A stretch of 64,000 bases of DNA. Source: Macrostomum hystrix. Its lineage: Eukaryota; Platyhelminthes; Macrostomidae. This document shows, piece by piece, positions 23,067 through 54,107 of this stretch (positions are counted from its first letter, which is position 1; every line of letters starts with the position of its first letter). The DNA lies in NCBI GenBank assembly GCA_950097015.1, contig CATNEN010000024.1:558001-622000 (forward strand), in the 5' to 3' direction. The notes beneath the pieces are model-generated. The model made no database searches and had not been told where the DNA came from. It saw only the letters and a program-made list of their open reading frames with translations. A program made the translations under genes and the position numbers.

Positions 23067-23131
23067 CAGATAGATAGAAAGATAGATAGATAAAAAGATA
23101 GAAAGAAAGAGAGATAGAAAGATAGATAGAT

Positions 23132-23174
<43 letters not shown>

Positions 23175-23221
23175 AAGATAGATAGATAAAAAGCTAGATA
23201 GATAGATAGATAAATAGATTT
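22852..23221. repeat. GATA/GAAA microsatellite, left-hand (5') flank of the Penelope-like element
   Basis: About 370 bases of (GATA)n with interspersed GAAA; continuation of the same repeat as at 20136. Confidence 0.95.
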
Positions 23222-23261
23222 CATTCCATTTTTTATATTTTAGAACATGCCAGTGTCAGGA

Positions 23262-23430
23262 TGTCAGTATCATGATGTCAGTATCATGATGTAAGTATCA
23301 TGATGTCAGTATCATGATGTCAGTATCATGATGTCAGTATCATGATGTCAGTATCATGGTGTCAGTATCATGATGTTAGTATCATGATGTCAGTATCATG
23401 ATGTCAGTATCATGATGTCGTGATGTCAGT
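23262..23430. repeat. 14-bp minisatellite
   Basis: Unit TATCATGATGTCAG, about 11 copies; each contains the palindrome TCATGA. Confidence 0.92.
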
Positions 23431-24020
23431 CTGATAATTCGTACCGACAACTCATGCACTTATGAAAAAGAAGTTCTTTTCTATGAACTCGTTAAGAAGT
23501 TTCAGTAGCGCGCATAAGTTTAATCTCTAGTTTAGTATTTAATTAATTTTCTTAGTCGCGTCTGTCTCATGTCCACAAATAACCACGCATTGTCTAATTC
23601 CATTTTTCGTTTCTAAAGAGAAGAATAAATAGAATAATATTGAAATGTATTGTGCATTGTAGCATTGTGCGAGTAAAAAGATATTAGTTGCCGATTCTCT
23701 AACCGTAACCTATGCATTAGGTTTAGCATTTTCTTTGAGTTGCAGCTTCATTGTGCATTTGGCAGTACTTTCGAAACAATAATATATATGATAATAATAA
23801 TAATAATAATAATAATAAGTAGAGTGAGGGAGAGACAGGAGAGGCTCGCCCAGACAATGGGCTTCTTTCTTTAGAGTTTCATTTAAATTAATTCATCTAT
23901 AAATCTACAGAACTGGTTAGCTTCAAATACTTGCAATACTGAGGCTTTCGGCCTGGACTGTACGCCTTTGTGTGTTGACGCAAATTTCTGATAAAATAAA
24001 TATAGAATACCTGATAGAAA
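23431..24020. other. Intergenic stretch with an AAT microsatellite
   Basis: AT-rich; (AAT)n at about 23791-23818. No gene recognised. Confidence 0.5.
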
Positions 24021-24029
24021 AGGGGTATA

Positions 24030-24872
24030 GAGAGATTAGATAGAATAGATGGAGATAGAATGGATGGAGATATAATAGATAGGAAATGGAATAGATGGAG
24101 ATAGAACAGATGGAGATAGAATGAATGGAGATAGAATAGATGGAGATAGAATGGATGGAGATATAATAGATGGAAATGGAATAGATGGAGATAGAACAGA
24201 TGGAGATAGAATGGATGGAGATAGAATAGATGGAGATAGAATAGATGGAGATAGAATAGATGGAAATGGAATAGATGGAGATAGAACAGATGGAGATAGA
24301 ACAGATGGAGATATAATGGATGGAGATAGAACAGATGGAGATAGAATAGATGGAAATGGAATAGATGGAGATAGAACAGATGGAGATAGAACAGATGGAG
24401 ATAGAACAGATGGAGAGAATAGATGGAGATAGAACAGATAGAGATAGAATAGATGGAGATAGAATAGATGGAGATAGAATAGATGGAGATAGAATAGATG
24501 GAGATATAGAACAGATGGAGATAGAACAGATGGAGAGAATAGATGGAGATAGAATAGATGGAGAGAATAGATGGAGATAGAACAGATGGAGATAGAACAG
24601 ATGGAGATAGAACAGATGGAGATAGAACAGATGGAGAGAATAGATGGAGATAGAATAGATGGAGAGAATAGATGGAGACAGAACAGATGGAGATAGAACA
24701 GATGGAGATAGAACAGATGGAGATAGAACAGATGGAGATAGAACAGATGGAGACAGAATAGATGGAGACAGAACAGATGGAGATAGAACAGATGGAGATA
24801 GAATGGATGGAGAGAATAGATGGAGATAGAACAGATGGAGACAGAATAGATGGAGATAGAACAGATGGAATT
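24030..24872. repeat. 15-bp purine-rich minisatellite
   Basis: Unit AGATGGAGATAGAAC with AATAG and GAAATG variants, about 56 units including shortened ones. Confidence 0.95.
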
Positions 24873-25434
24873 TTCTCGAAGGTATTTTTCCCTATTATAC
24901 TTTCTAGACACAGACGATAGAGCGGTGTATTCTCATCTATTCAGTTGCAATAGTTTTAGTGTTCTCTGTTTTTTACAGAACTAAACTAATTACATTCTAG
25001 TTTGCAGATCATAGTCTAGCTATTCGGGCACAGAAGATGTCTATAGAGCGCATTTGGAACGAAATACTGGTAGATAGAAACCATGCTATTGTGTTAGGCA
25101 GATCTGTCTAAAGGCCCCACTTCAGATTTTCTGAGCTCAACTCGGAAACTCAGAGCAGAATAATAGGTGGGGGGAGGTTGCGGCATTGTCGGCCAAGCTC
25201 TGAAACTGTGGCTGCTCATTTAGTCTCAATAAAATAATTCGCATCTTATATTGAAGGCCAACCAATGTCTTTCGCGACCGCCCCCCCGGGGGGGTTGGTG
25301 GTGGTGGTGGGGTTAGCTGGGGTTCTCAGCCGTTGTCATAGGCTACCTTTGACATGCCTTTGATAGTTGTCAGTAATTTAGGGTAGCTGTTGCTGGCTAG
25401 GAGTGTGACGGGTCAACCGCACAGCCTCTTAAAC
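24873..25434. other. Intergenic stretch, nothing recognised
   Basis: Holds a C7-G7 run and a GGT repeat near 25280-25315; no gene recognised. Confidence 0.4.
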
Positions 25435-25440
25435 TATAAA
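25435..25440 (+). promoter_or_regulatory. TATA box candidate
   Basis: TATAAA in a GC-mixed context upstream of the possible mini-gene. No expression evidence. Confidence 0.3.
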
Positions 25441-25644
25441 TGCTTGAGCGCGCCTCGCTTCATCAGGTTATTGTGTGGCTCGTATACCTGCCGCTCTAGG
25501 ACTTTGAATTTGCCGCAGCAACGATGGCTGGTAAGATTGTAAAATTTGTCAATGCAATAATTGATTTATTATCGATAGATTCAACAACCGAATTGTATAA
25601 TTTTTAGATTGGCGGATTCCGGAGACATCGAGTGGAATCGGCTG
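25435..25644 (+). CDS. Possible TATA-driven mini-gene with one intron
   Basis: TATAAA at 25435-25440 is followed about 26 bases later by CATCAGGTTA as a possible initiator. Then comes ATG at 25524 with a consensus donor (ATGGCTG|GTAAGA) after 7 coding bases and an acceptor TTTTTAG at 25607. The spliced frame is only 14 codons, ending at TGA 25642-25644. Another frame of exon 2 is open for 23 codons but does not join in phase. It could be a tiny peptide gene, a non-coding transcript or chance. Confidence 0.25.
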
Positions 25645-26337
25645 ATTGTGCTGGAAGCATTTGCTCTCGGCAAGATGATCTAACGGACTAAAATAATTGC
25701 CTAGTAGTGTTAGTTCTCTAGAATACAGAATCTGTAAAATAATTATGCTTCTACTCGTACTGTAGTTAACATATTATTATCTTCTATACCTGCAATCACA
25801 AGCCTATCAATAGAAACTTAGTCGCTATATATAGATTTTATTGTACTAGATGATGTTTTTCTCTAATCCCATCAAGCCATTATCATCAGACAGTCAATCC
25901 GACAAAGAGATAAGTGGAAATTTAGTGATAGCCTCTGCTAATTGAATATATATTTGCAAGTAGCATTGGCTATGCTGTCAAGCATTTCCATGTGTAATAC
26001 AATCTCTTGTGTCAGTTCATGCTCATTAATTGTATAATTAATTTGTTGCATTGTTTTAAGAGCCTGTCGTCATGTTAATCACTTTGATCTACAAATTCAA
26101 TTGTAGAAGCTCATATTATATTTTCAAGCCAGTCAAGAACATGATAACTGAATACAACTCGAATACAACTCGAATACACTGTGCTGTGCTGTGCGCTTCA
26201 AGTATTGTGCCTTCTCTGGACTCCATTTTAAATCTATTGAAAATGTGCGAGCAAAGGAACAACAGTGCGAATTCCCCCAGTTACAACTGTGGAGTTTGAT
26301 ATTGTAGCGAATTAATTTTGCCTCAAACTGCGCAATG
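25645..26337. other. Region downstream of EBF, including its likely 3' UTR
   Basis: AT-rich. The EBF stop is at 26338; no canonical AATAAA in the sense direction was identified close by. Confidence 0.4.
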
Positions 26338-45522
<19,185 letters not shown>

Positions 45523-45606
45523 CTGCGCATCGTATTGGCATAGAGACAGAAGTCAGCAACTGATCGGTTTTTACTCGGCTTGGCTCAGCAACTATTGCAA
45601 ACTCAC

Positions 45607-45609
45607 CAT
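45607..45609 (-). CDS. EBF: Possible EBF start codon exon
   Basis: Minus strand reads ACTCATG followed by a GTGAGT donor. Splicing to 45522 would give an initiating Met followed by DMVQ in phase. Inference only. Confidence 0.35.
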
Positions 45610-46695
45610 GAGTAAGTGTGATCTAAGATATATAGATCTCAGTGAAGTTAGCGCGGGATTTCACTTTATATATATAATAAAATCTATAATGCCAGTCGCG
45701 AGAAAAACAGCTGCGGTTCGAGGTTGGCAGGGCTGGGGGCGGACAATATTCTCTGGTCCCTGAAGGCGTCGAGGCTGTCGCCCTATGGCCTGTTTTGATG
45801 ACTGCTGAATAGTCTAGGCTTGGGGTTGGATGAGTATACGAGTGCTCAGCAGCCTGAGCAGGCCAAGGCTAATTCCTAGGGGGTTGAGAGCCGTCTGATG
45901 GCGGCTCAGGTGCGGACTTTGGGCTTTTCGAGCCGGGCTGGGGGGGTTGGCTTTGGGATTCGGGGAATTCAAATGGAAAAAGACTGTATTGAAGGCCAGC
46001 GAGACACCACCGGTGGTTCCACGGCAGGACTCAGGAGGCGAGGAGCGAAAATAGCAGCCAGAAGTGGGATAGAGAGCAAAACAGTGAAAGTGGAGAGAGC
46101 AGAAGATGCGACAGTGTGTGGGATTTGATTGAATTTCTCGTGGGAGTCGTGGCCTTGTATAGGTGGCCGAGGGCAGCCGCCAGCTGGGGTAGGAGGGTCG
46201 GGGGCTCGAGCCTGATACGCGGGGACCCCCCAGAGAGCTGGTCGCCACTGCCCACCCACAACACACTCGTGAAATTTCCCTTTCTCTTTCTTCCCCATCC
46301 CTCTGGCGCACTCCTCCCCAGCGGCCGAAACCCCCAGAGTCATTTCCCAATGTCCATGACTGTTTCGCTTAATCCACCCCCTCTCCCGGAGACTGGGCGG
46401 CGGGCCCTATCGCTGGCCAGCCGGCAAGTTATCCTCCCCCATGGGCACTGGCCAATCCCAGACAGAGCTGTTAGTATCCATCTATCCCCAATACCTTGCA
46501 TGCCTTCCCTCAATCCCCAGATGACAAATGGCATGGCTCATACAGAAGGGATCAGGTTTTAAATGGGATCCCGATTATTGGAAATGCTTTCAAAGCCTTT
46601 TTTTCGAGTTAGTCAAGTAAAAAAAACAAATGGAAGCATGAACAGGCTGATGGAATTCGGAACTATATTGTTATTCTTTCTGTCTTCTATCTACT
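45610..46695. promoter_or_regulatory. Region upstream of EBF, probable promoter and 5' UTR
   Basis: About 1.1 kb of non-array, fairly GC-rich sequence before the first recognised EBF exon, including a TATATATATA run near 45668-45677 on the sense side of the putative first ATG. No individual factor site can be assigned. Confidence 0.35.
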
Positions 46696-46699
46696 GCTT

Positions 46700-47645
46700 A
46701 GACATACACTCACACACTCACACACATTCAATATACTCACACACACATTCAATATACTCACACACACATTAAATATACTCACTCAAACATTCAATATACT
46801 CACACACACATTCATTATACTCACACACACATTCATTATACTCACACACATTCATTATACTCACACACGCATTCATTATACTCACACACACATTCATTAT
46901 ACTCACACACGCATTCATTATACTCTCACACACACATTCATTATACTCACACACACATTCATTATACTCACACACATTCATTATACTCACACACACATTC
47001 ATTATACTCACACACATTCATTATACTCACACACACATTCATTATACTCACACACACATTCATTATACTCACACACATTCATTATACTCACACACACATT
47101 CATTATACTCACACGCATTCATTATACTCACACACACATTCATTATACTCACACACACATTCATTATACTCACACACACATTCATTATACTCACACACAC
47201 ATTCATTATACTCACACACACATTCAATATACTCACACACACACATTCATTATACTCACACACGCATTCAATATACTCACACACACATTCATTATACTCA
47301 CACACGCATTCATTATACTCACACACGCATTCAATATACTCACACACACATTCATTATACTCACACACACATTCATTATACTCACACACGCATTCAATAT
47401 ACTCACACACACATTCATTATACTCACACACGCATTCAATATACTCACACACACACATTCATTATACTCACACACACATTCATTATACTCACACACACAT
47501 TCATTATACCCACACACACATTCAATATACTCACACACACACATTCATTATACTCACACACACATTCAATATACTCACATACACATTCATTATACTCACA
47601 CACACATTCAATATACTCACACACATTCGTTATACTCACACCAAT
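46700..47645. repeat. Roughly 20-bp CA-rich minisatellite between EBF and PDIA6
   Basis: Unit CACACACATTCATTATACT with CAATATACT and CGCATT variants, about 48 copies. Confidence 0.95.
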
Positions 47646-47689
47646 GAATACATTGCACACACTTTAATCAACCGGGCACTGAGATCACA

Positions 47690-48412
47690 TACAGACACTG
47701 ATATCACCCATACACACTGATATCACCCATACACACTGAAATCATCCGCAGACACTGATATCACCCATACACACTGATATCACCCATACACACTGAAATC
47801 ATCCGCAGACACTGATATCACCCATACACACTGATATCACCCATACACACTGAAATCATCCGCAGACACTGATATCACCCATACACACTGAAATCATTCG
47901 CAGACACTGATATCACCCATACACACTGAAATCATTCGCAGACACTGATATCACCCATACACACTGAAATCATTCGCAGACACTGAAATCACCCATACAC
48001 ACTGAAATCATTCGCAGACACTGATATCACCCATACACACTGAAATCATTCGCAGACACTGATATCACCCATACACACTGAAATCATCCGCAGACACTGA
48101 TATCACCCATACACACTGAAATCATCCGCAGACACTGATATCACCCATACACACTGAAATCATTCGCAGACACTGATATCACCCATACACACTGATATCA
48201 CCCATACACACTGAAATCATCCGCAGACACTGATATCACCCATACACACTGAAATCATTCGCAGACACTGATATCACCCATACACACTGAAATCATCCGC
48301 AGACACTGATATCACCCATACACACTGATATCACCCATACACACTGAAATCATCCGCAGACACTGATATCACCCATACACACTGAAATCATTCGCAGACA
48401 CTGATATCTCAG
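47690..48412. repeat. 19-bp minisatellite with two alternating types
   Basis: Types CACTGATATCACCCATACA and CACTGAAATCATCCGCAGA alternate as a dimer, about 38 units. It contains the palindrome TGATATCA. Confidence 0.95.
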
Positions 48413-48883
48413 AAGCATTATTGGATATCCACTTTTTACCTAGTTCTATGGCATCAGTATCGATTGTTCCCTTCACGTTCATGTGAAACCCAAGATATTT
48501 CCACTATATCACTGATAGACACTGAAATCATCCATACACACACTGAAATCATCCACAGATCAACAGACGCTCACACAGAGTAACGCACCCACAGACATAT
48601 TCTTACAAACACACACTCAAACTCACTCACTCAAGCAATCCTTAAATCCTAAATATGCACAATTGAAAGCTACGAATGCGCGATCCGAAAAAGTCAATGG
48701 TCGCAAACCCAGTATGACTACTGTCAGTAGGCTACCGTAGTTACGTGTGACAACATAACTATAAAAATAATACGAAGATAATATATTTAGCTTTACTTTC
48801 GGTTTGCTAGAATAAGACAAGCAAACGAGTATCGGTATTGCTTACCAAACTATCGTCAAATTAAGTTATCATTAACAAGTGTA
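48413..48883. other. Intergenic stretch, nothing recognised
   Basis: Decayed remnants of the 19-bp unit to about 48610, then unique sequence. Confidence 0.45.
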
Positions 48884-48889
48884 TTTATT
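48884..48889 (-). terminator. Candidate PDIA6 polyadenylation signal
   Basis: AATAAA on the minus strand about 525 bases downstream of the distal PDIA6 stop codon. Confidence 0.5.
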
Positions 48890-49412
48890 TTATGTCTGAA
48901 GAAATTAATCAAAAGAAAAACAGGAAGAGAGAGAAAGAGAGAAAAACCAAAACAATGACCCCAAAAAACACAAACACACATACATAGAGGAGAAACAAAA
49001 AAGAAGCAAAACTACCGACGGCAGAAAAGCAAAGAAGAAAGGTTCGAGATACTTTAACATACGAAGAATGCTTTCAGGTTTCAAAACGGATTGGACTGGG
49101 TGAAAGGGTTGCGGGAGGCATGCAAACAAGCAGTCAGGAAACAGGTGGGCCAATTACATTACAGTTAGTACTGTTCCTTTTTTGGCACCTGCTTTACTTA
49201 AGATTAGATTCGATCGAAACTACTATGCATAGGTTTTGCTCTGAAACAAAGACTGCCCTAATCATTAGACACTTATAGGGAAGGAATACAGAACAATGTG
49301 GATGAGGACGCCAAAGGAAATCTCCATTCACAATAATTGATGCTTACAGCTTAACAGAAATATAAGAATGCAGTTACAACGCGTCAATACAGGGACTGGG
49401 ACAGATGGCGGG

Positions 49413-49475
49413 TTACAGCTCGGTTTTGCTCTCCATGCCCAGCTCGGACAGGTCGATCTCGTCGTCTTGGGTGAT
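49413..49475 (-). CDS. PDIA6: PDIA6 alternative last exon b (KTEL)
   Basis: Acceptor CCCCACCGCAG; encodes [20 protein letters not shown] and TAA. Same phase as exon a and similar to it, so probably a tandem exon duplication used as an alternative end. Confidence 0.82.
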   Translation of the reverse strand: MTQDDEIDLSELGMESKTEL

Positions 49476-52400
49476 CTGCGGTGGGGATTGGCGAGGCTGG
49501 TTTTTTAACCATTCTTTTTAAAATAAAAAACCTATCGTAAATCACCAAAGTACATTTATGATTTAGTAAGACGTAACTTATATCAAAGCAGATAAATTCA
49601 CGGGGAATATTAAGTCAATTAATAAATGGATTAAGGAAGCCAAGACCGTAGAATATAGAGTAAAAATGAGTAATTAATTCACTCTTCTCTCTGCTCACAA
49701 ACACACAGGCGAGTCAAATAACTCAGAGCTCCTGCTTCTTCTTGTCCTTGCCGATGGTGTCTAGCACAATGTCTGACACGTCGATACCGTCGTCTTCCAC
49801 ACTGGGAAGCTGTCACAGCGCAGAGACATTGAGTGTTAAATTAACTGAATTAGGCAAGGGATCTCGGAACCCGTAAGAATCAAGGAGTGAATCTCGGAAG
49901 TCTCTAAAAATCAAGGAGGAGATTTAGGACCCCTCTAACAATCGAGGAGGGGATTTAGGACCCCTCTAACAATCGAGGAGGGGATTTAGGACCCCTCTAA
50001 CAATCGAGGAGGGGATTTAGGACCCCTCTAACAATCGAGGAGGGGATTTAGGACCCCTCTAACAATCGAGGAGGGGATTTAGGACCCCTCTAAAAATCGA
50101 GGAGGATTTCTCAGAAGTCCCTAAGAATCAAGGAGAGGATCTCGGAAGTCCCTAAGAATCAAGGAGGGAATCTAGGACCCCCTAAGAATCGAGCAGGGGA
50201 TCTCGGAAGTCCCTAAGAATCAAGGAGTGGATCTCGGAAGTCCCTAAGAATCAAGGAGGGAATCTAGGACCCCCTAAGAATCGAGCAGGGGATCTCGGAA
50301 GTCCCTAAGAAGCAAGGAGGGGACCTCGGACCCCACTAAGTCGAGGAGGCGATCTCGGATCCCAAAAAGAATCGAGCAGGGGATCTCGGAGATCAAACAT
50401 TTATGCGCCACTAGGAATTGATGGAAAATATAGACATAAAATAGTTAAGCTTGTAGTTTAAAAAATTTTGTGACTCAGAGCTCACCTTAGCGTCCTTGCC
50501 GTCCCAAGCGGCCCGCTTCTTGGCCTCAGGAATGCTGGCTCCGCGCACCGGCTCGGTGGAGCCGCGGCCAAGCGACAGGCTGCGCACAAACTCGTTGATT
50601 CCGTCGAAAGTGAACGGCCCCTTCAGCAGGGAGAACTTCATCTTCTTGGCGTTCACCACGGCCATGGCTGGATAGCCGAAGCCGCCGATGCCAAAGGCCT
50701 CCTCAAGCTGGCAATGTGAGAAATTAGAATGCGAAAATCTTGTACAGGTCAGTAGGGCGGATTTGGATGTTGTACAATTGAGTTGGAAGGGAGCGGATGA
50801 TACATAGGTGAGTGGGAAGGGAGCGGATGATACATAGGTGAGTGGGAAGGGAGCGGATGATACATAGGTGAGTGGGAAGGGAGCGGATGATACATAGGTG
50901 AGTGGGAAGGGAGCGGATGATACATAGGTGAGTTGGAAGGGAGCGGATGATACATAGGTGAGTAGGGAGGAAGGGAATGATGTACAGATGAGTAGGGAGG
51001 AAGGGAATGATGTACAGGTGAGTAGGGAGGAAGGGAATGATGTACAGGTGAGTAGGGAGGAAGGGAATGATGTACAGGTGAGTAGGGAGGAAGGGAATGA
51101 TGTACAGTTGAGTAGGGAGGAAGGGAATGATGTACAGTTGAGTAGGGAGGAAGGGAATGATGTACAGTTGAGTAGGGAGGAAGGGAATGATGTACAGATG
51201 AGTAGGGAGGAAGGGAATGATGTACAGGTGAGTAGGGAGGAAGGGAATGATGTACAGGTGAGTAGGGAGGAAGGGAATGATGTACAGGTGAGTAGGGAGG
51301 AAGGGAATGATGTACAGGTGAGTAGGGAGGAAGGGAATGATGTACAGGTGAGTAGGGAGGAAGGGAATGATGTACAGGTGAGTTGGGAGGGAGCGGATTT
51401 TGTAGAGGTTAGTTAGATCTTTACCTGAGTCTGCATGTCGGCGCCCTGGAACCAGACCCAGCCCCACATAAGCTTCTTGTACTTCTCGCCCATTTCTTTG
51501 AGAATCTTCAGGTAGCCGTTGCGGCACTCGGACTGGCAGTCCAAAAGCTGGGGCATAACAGAGACAACACAGAGCTGCTTGTCCAGGCAGTGCTCCTGAA
51601 GAACGTTCTGGTCCGTGACTTCGACAATCTCAGGCGGCGCAATCGAGTCTGCAACATCCAAATGCCAATTGAAGAGAATTATACATTCATTAACAGTAAG
51701 AAAACTCCCTTACCGGCCAGCTTGTCCAGGGCCCATCGGACTATGTCATCCGCGCTTCGGCCGCCGTCGTATTCAATGGCTTCGCCGGTTTTGCGGCCAG
51801 CCGGGAACATCTTAATAGTCGGGTAGCCCTGGATGCCGTAGCGGGCTGCCATCGAGCTGTGCACGGTAGCGTCTAGGGCGCCGAGTTTCACCTGCGGAAC
51901 ACAATTGAAAAAAAAAGCACTTCTAAAACTTCGAAAGTTTCTTTCTAATCTATGGTCCGATTTTATAATAAAGAATTCGAACCTTTCCAGCCAACTCGCT
52001 GGCCGCCCGATCCCAGTGCGGCTTCAACTGCTTGCAATGGCCGCACCAGGGAGCAAAGAATTCCACTAGCCAGAGATCTTTGCTGCCCAAAACGGTGCTT
52101 TCGAAATTGGCATCGGTCAGTTCGACAACCTCGGAGGCGCCGCCTGAGCCGCCAGAGCCGCCGCTGCTACCGCCGCGGGAGGAGCCACCGCCTGTTTAAG
52201 AAATTTACAAATAAGGAGAATATCAAAGGATTCTGTTTTAAAAAATCAAAACTATAAACATTACCACTGACCACTTAGGCGCTGCCGAACCATTGCCTGG
52301 AGATGGCTTAGTGCTGTGTCCACTATGGAATCGGCCGACCTAGCTCCATTATAGTCGCTAGGCGACTGCTTATCGGCGCCAAACACCTTGATGGTGGGGA

Positions 52401-53643
52401 AGCCTCGAATTCCGTAGGGCTGACCGACGCCTTGATGCTCGTCCATGTTGACGGCGCCGACTTTGACAACACCTTTTAGGGCACGAGCCGCCTGCTTCCA
52501 GGCTGGGGCAAGGCTCTGGCAGTGGCCACACCAGGGTGCATAGAATTCAACTAGCCAAAGTTCTTCACTGTTCAGCACTTTAGAATTGAAGTTGGAGCTG
52601 GTTAGCTCGATTACATCATCAGATGAGTCATAGAGTGCCAGTGCTGTGCTGGCAAGTGCCAGGCCTAAATTGAAAAGTGAAAAAAGTAAAAGGTCAGTGA
52701 ATAATAAATAATGAAGCTTTGATAAGTCATAGTAAAACCTAAAACAGATCTGGTAATGTGCAGCTCGCCACTTAAATTAACCAGGTTATTGAGATATAGA
52801 TGCAACTTTTATCAGATTTGAGCCTTGCCATTATAGCTAAATATAGCTAGCGGACAATGTTACAGTTTGTTTCTGTCTAATATTTATTACTTAAAGTTTT
52901 TATTAACTTGATTTGGTATATTCTATTCAGTTAAGTGTTTTGTGCTATCCATGCTAAATTTGTCAATACTGTTTTTTAGTTCTTTTTATTAGGACATCAG
53001 TACATTATGATACAAAGGCACCTTCCAAATATACAAATTATTGGAAACATTTCAAATGCTAAAATATAATAAAATTACTATACTTTTTAAGTCTAGGAAT
53101 TTTTCTATGGGCAATATGAATAACCTATTGTGGTTTAAAAGGGTACCTAGCTATATTAGAAAAAAACCTTAAATTAATTTTATAGAAAAATTAGATAATT
53201 TTGGTAAATACAAATAATTAATAAAATGATCTCACCTAAGCTAAAAGTGTAGTTCAAAGCACTTTAAATTTGATTTAACCATGAATTTACAGTAGTTTAT
53301 ATTATAAATGAATAGCAAATAATATTTTAATTATAATGAAGCTTAAATAAAAGCTAAATAGTCAGTAAGCAATTAAAATATTTAACTCTTTGCTTTGAAC
53401 AACTTGAGGAAAGAGATATAGTGAGCAAGGGTAATCCCAAAATATATAGATCCCTTTCATAAAAAAATAAAATAGCCGTTCAGGTTCTAACATGATGTAA
53501 CGGCTATGTCTACGTAGCTTTAAATTTCGAAAGTTAGAATAGAACAGTATACTATGACTGAGAATAATAAATATTGTTTAATCCATGTAAAATAATGAAT
53601 GATCAACGAACTTACCACAGACAAGTGCATAAAAAGCCTTCAT
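49413..53643 (-). CDS. PDIA6: Protein disulfide isomerase A6 (P5/ERp5-type), complete, two alternative C-termini
   Basis: Exons 53643-53616, 52664-52272, 52191-51983, 51891-51714, 51648-51425 and 50707-50486 all join in phase, followed by either 49809-49723 (446 residues) or 49475-49413 (438 residues). It has a signal peptide ([19 protein letters not shown]), thioredoxin domain a0 with CGHC at 55-58, a Gly/Ser linker at about 141-158, thioredoxin domain a with CGHC at 190-193, then the inactive b-type domain ([20 protein letters not shown]). Length and active-site positions match animal PDIA6. The enzyme forms and rearranges disulfides in the ER lumen. Both terminal exons encode an acidic stretch and an ER-retrieval-like tetrapeptide, KQEL or KTEL. 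Exon 2 uses a GTCAGT donor; the nearby GTAATG would break the frame. Confidence 0.96.
49723..49809 (-). CDS. PDIA6: PDIA6 alternative last exon a (KQEL)
   Basis: Acceptor CTGTGACAG; encodes [20 protein letters not shown] then KDKKKQEL and TGA. Matches the acidic tail of PDIA6. Confidence 0.88.
   Translation of the reverse strand, partial: LPSVEDDGIDVSDIVLDTIGKDKKKQEL
49855..50395. repeat. 30-bp minisatellite in the PDIA6 intron before the last exons
   Basis: Core CAATCGAGGAGGGGATTTAG plus GACCCCTCTAA, with TCGGAAGTCCCTAAGAAT variants. Same family as 43205-43730 in EBF. Confidence 0.94.
50486..50707 (-). CDS. PDIA6: PDIA6 exon 6, b domain end
   Basis: Encodes [32 protein letters not shown] and [12 protein letters not shown]; ends phase 0 at WDGKDAK. 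Confidence 0.95.
50748..51412. repeat. 30-bp minisatellite filling PDIA6 intron 5
   Basis: Two unit types: AGTAGGGAGGAAGGGAATGA plus TGTACAGGTG (15 copies) and AGTGGGAAGGGAGCGGATGA plus TACATAGGTG (6 copies). Takes up about 665 of 717 intron bases. The antisense strand carries TACAG|GTGAGTA in every unit. Confidence 0.96.
51425..51648 (-). CDS. PDIA6: PDIA6 exon 5, b domain
   Basis: Encodes [35 protein letters not shown] and [12 protein letters not shown]. Confidence 0.94.
51714..51891 (-). CDS. PDIA6: PDIA6 exon 4, domain a second half
   Basis: Encodes [20 protein letters not shown] and [12 protein letters not shown], with the cis-proline of thioredoxin folds. Confidence 0.95.
51983..52191 (-). 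CDS. PDIA6: PDIA6 exon 3, linker and domain a active site
   Basis: Gly/Ser linker, then [15 protein letters not shown] and [16 protein letters not shown]. Confidence 0.95.
52272..52664 (-). CDS. PDIA6: PDIA6 exon 2, thioredoxin domain a0
   Basis: Encodes the end of the signal peptide, [32 protein letters not shown] and [14 protein letters not shown]. Confidence 0.95.
52665..53615. other. PDIA6 intron 1, AT-rich, without an array
   Basis: 950 bases of AT-rich sequence; the only long intron of the three lower genes without a tandem array. No element recognised. Confidence 0.6.
53616..53643 (-). CDS. PDIA6: PDIA6 exon 1 (start and signal peptide)
   Basis: ATG at 53643-53641, 28 nt encoding MKAFYALVC, donor GTAAGT. 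Confidence 0.92.
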
Positions 53644-54105
53644 TTCACCGCGATATATGAAATGCAAGTGTAGACCAATACAGAATAGAAAGTTATAAGA
53701 AAAACTTTATGTCTATGATTTTTCTTTGCTTTGAAAAGCGACTTGGTTTTAAAATTTATTTCGATGCTTACGTGACGCTGACGATAATTACACATGGTCG
53801 ATTTCTATTGGTTGGTTCATAATAATGCGCTTTTGCGTTGTCAAGTACAACAAAATTAAATATTGCATACAGCAAAAATTACAAAATAATTAAAAGTTTT
53901 TTGCTTTACAATTTAAACATTTTCAAAGCCCTATCAGCAATTTCAGTTGTGCTTGTATAATAACGAAGCATATATTCGTTAGATATATTCATTAGAATGC
54001 ATATATTCGCAAGTTAACTAATAATGTTAACTAATTTTAACTAATTTAGTGTTATCTAATAATGTTAATAATGCTAATAATGTTAAAGTATAAATAATAA
54101 TGATA
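53644..54105. promoter_or_regulatory. PDIA6 upstream region
   Basis: On the sense strand an ACCAAT box (about 53811) lies upstream of GTCACGTAAGC (about 53770), an ACGT-core motif of the kind bound by ATF6/XBP1. Spacing does not match the classic ERSE. Stress regulation is known for PDIA6 genes; the site assignment is inference. Confidence 0.3.
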
Positions 54106-54107
54106 AT

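Noticed and set aside
52261-52275. GTAATG donor for PDIA6 exon 2
   Set aside because: It would put the next exon out of frame with an early stop; the GTCAGT donor six bases upstream restores the glycine linker and full homology.
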